From JACQNR01 sp049515175 (GTDB lineage: Bacteria; Acidobacteriota; Terriglobia; UBA7540): 5,347 nucleotides of DNA. This document shows, one piece after another, positions 4,478 through 5,347 of this stretch (the stretch's first letter is position 1; each line of letters starts with the position of its first letter). Location: NCBI GenBank assembly GCA_049515175.1, contig JBEKUI010000292.1, positions 1 through 5,347 on the forward strand, in the 5' to 3' direction. Both the position numbers and the translations under genes were made by a program. The notes beneath the pieces are model-generated. The model did not search any database. It worked only from the letters and a program-made list of their open reading frames with translations, and had not been told where the DNA came from.

Positions 4478-5134
4478 ATGCGAAGGCAAGCTCTGATCAT
4501 CGCGCTGCTGGCCCTGGCCATTGCTCCGGGCCGCGCGTTCTCCGCAGAATGGAAGCAATTGTTCAACGGCAAGGACCTGACGGGCTGGCAACAGGTCGGC
4601 CCAGGAAATTTCGTGGTTGAGGACGGCATGCTCAAGACGACCGGCGGCATGGGTCTTCTCTACTGGAAGGGCGGCAAGATTGCCAATTCGGTAATCCGCG
4701 TGGTCTTCAAAACCACTCACAATGACGACAATTCCGGAGTGTTCATCCGCATCCCCATCGAGCCGCGGGAAGAATGGATGCCCGTCAACTACGGCGAGGA
4801 GGTCCAGATCTACGCCGTCGGCGATGAGCACCACTGCACCGGTGTGATCTACTCGCTGACCACAGCGATGGCGCGCTCTTCCAAACCTCCGGGCGAGTGG
4901 AACACTATGGAAATCACGCTGGATGGGCCGCACACTGTCATCGTGCTCAACGACCAGAAAGTGACCGATTACACGGAGGGCCAGCCCGTGCCCGAGCGCA
5001 CCCAGAGCTACGAGCCGCAGCACGGCCGACGGCCCGACTCGGGTTACATTGGGCTGCAGAACCACCCTCGTGAGGACAAGAGCGACTCCGGGGTCTATTT
5101 CAAGGAAGTCGCCGTCAAGGCGCTCAAGAAATAG
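4478..5134 (+). CDS. Exported DUF1080 (3-keto-disaccharide hydrolase family) protein, second of a tandem pair, 218 aa
   Basis: ATG 4478 lies 7 nt after GAGGTG. Residues 1-23 are a signal peptide (ALIIALLALAIAPG core, cleavage near FSA/EW). The mature domain aligns along its whole length with the upstream paralog, about two thirds identical by eye: WKQLFNGKDLTGW at 25-37, DDNSGVFIR at 83-91, EWNTMEI at 140-146, KVTDYTEGQPVPER at 161-174, GYIGLQNH at 189-196. Three differences stand out. The usual GYEVQID is GEEVQIY here (residues 106-112), a six-residue acidic stretch is missing before the next strand, and a short insert (DKSDSG, 200-205) precedes the last strand. These changes sit where lectin-like folds often contact ligand, so the pair probably handles related but different sugars. 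This is inference from sequence only. It is co-directional with its paralog and with the Tat-exported protein downstream. Confidence 0.93.
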   Translation: MRRQALIIALLALAIAPGRAFSAEWKQLFNGKDLTGWQQVGPGNFVVEDGMLKTTGGMGLLYWKGGKIANSVIRVVFKTTHNDDNSGVFIRIPIEPREEWMPVNYGEEVQIYAVGDEHHCTGVIYSLTTAMARSSKPPGEWNTMEITLDGPHTVIVLNDQKVTDYTEGQPVPERTQSYEPQHGRRPDSGYIGLQNHPREDKSDSGVYFKEVAVKALKK

Positions 5135-5173
5135 CGGCCTTCCCGCCGCTTGCAACGGCACAGCGATCGACCG

Positions 5174-5194
5174 AGAGGGGGATGTTTTCCCTCT
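5174..5194 (+). repeat. Intercistronic hairpin between the second DUF1080 gene and the Tat-exported gene
   Basis: A 9-bp stem including two G-U pairs joins 5174-5182 and 5186-5194 around a 3-nt loop. There is no downstream T-run, so it is more likely an RNA processing or stability element than a full terminator, and the downstream gene may still be co-transcribed. Confidence 0.3.
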
Positions 5195-5237
5195 GGCGTG
5201 CGCGTGCCACACAAGAAGAACCATTTTGGAGGAAACC

Positions 5238-5347
5238 ATGAACATATCTCTTCCGCGCCGAAGTTTCCTGCGCTCTCTAGCCGTCACCGCGGCAGCCGTG
5301 GGAGCGCCGACGGCAATAGCGGTACCTTTTGGCCCTGGCGGTCCCTC
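5238..5347 (+). CDS. Tat-exported protein, N-terminus only (possible Gfo/Idh/MocA oxidoreductase or TIM-barrel isomerase)
   Basis: ATG 5238 is preceded by GGAGG at 5 nt. The 36 codons inside the window read as a twin-arginine signal: PRRSFLRSLA (residues 6-15) with the RRxFL core, then an alanine-rich hydrophobic stretch (AVTAAAVGAPTAIAV). The protein is therefore expected to fold in the cytoplasm, often with a cofactor, before export. In many soil bacteria and Bacteroidota, DUF1080 genes sit beside Tat-exported Gfo/Idh/MocA sugar dehydrogenases and xylose-isomerase-like TIM barrels that process 3-keto sugars, so those are the leading candidates. The window holds no catalytic-domain sequence, so this is context inference. 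The gene continues past the right edge. Confidence 0.75.
   Translation, partial: MNISLPRRSFLRSLAVTAAAVGAPTAIAVPFGPGGP

Noticed and set aside
3836..5287. Long minus-strand open frame of 483 codons opposite the two DUF1080 genes
   Set aside because: It is an antisense shadow of two firmly identified paralogous genes. Its internal repetition simply mirrors their duplication, and it has no family features.

Overview
This window is G+C-rich bacterial DNA carrying exported proteins of unknown function, sugar-active enzymes and a Tat-exported protein. That mixture (DUF1080 paralogs, a PIG-L/LmbE deacetylase, secreted hypothetical proteins, GGAGG ribosome sites) suggests an uncultured soil-type heterotroph. 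Acidobacteriota (Solibacter/Bryobacter-like) is my best guess, with Verrucomicrobiota or Planctomycetota as alternatives. The assignment is inferred from gene content only, since no marker gene is present.

Left part, minus strand (1-2961). From right to left, in transcription order, there is a PIG-L/LmbE-type deacetylase (2961-2017). After 36 bp comes a 125-residue protein of the Anabaena sensory rhodopsin transducer (ASRT) family (1980-1603). A GC-rich hairpin (1587-1567) follows. Next are a secreted 176-residue hypothetical protein (1463-933), a second terminator-like hairpin (917-893), and a secreted protein that runs off the left edge (793-1). Its C-terminal half faintly resembles CsgG/TolB-N-type lipoproteins.

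Middle (2962-3754). This is a 793-bp region between divergent genes with no convincing intact gene. It is not featureless. It holds an inverted repeat close to the deacetylase, an A+T-rich block with five diverged copies of a 29-bp repeat (two of them identical), and a near-consensus promoter pointing left (TTGACA, 17-bp spacer, extended TAGTCT) some 530 bp from the nearest intact gene. Two copies of the repeat sit 108 bp, exactly 36 codons, apart in one minus-strand reading frame. This suggests a decayed repeat-protein gene or a coding-derived repeat.

Right part, plus strand (3755-5347). Two tandem paralogous exported DUF1080 (3-keto-disaccharide hydrolase family) proteins (3755-4414 and 4478-5134) are followed by the start of a Tat-exported protein (5238 to the edge), plausibly an oxidoreductase or TIM-barrel isomerase. 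Together they look like a periplasmic keto-sugar/glycoside-processing operon. On the other strand, the deacetylase and the putative sugar-sensing ASRT protein may form an intracellular amino-sugar unit. The two divergent units share carbohydrate themes, but a direct functional link is inference.
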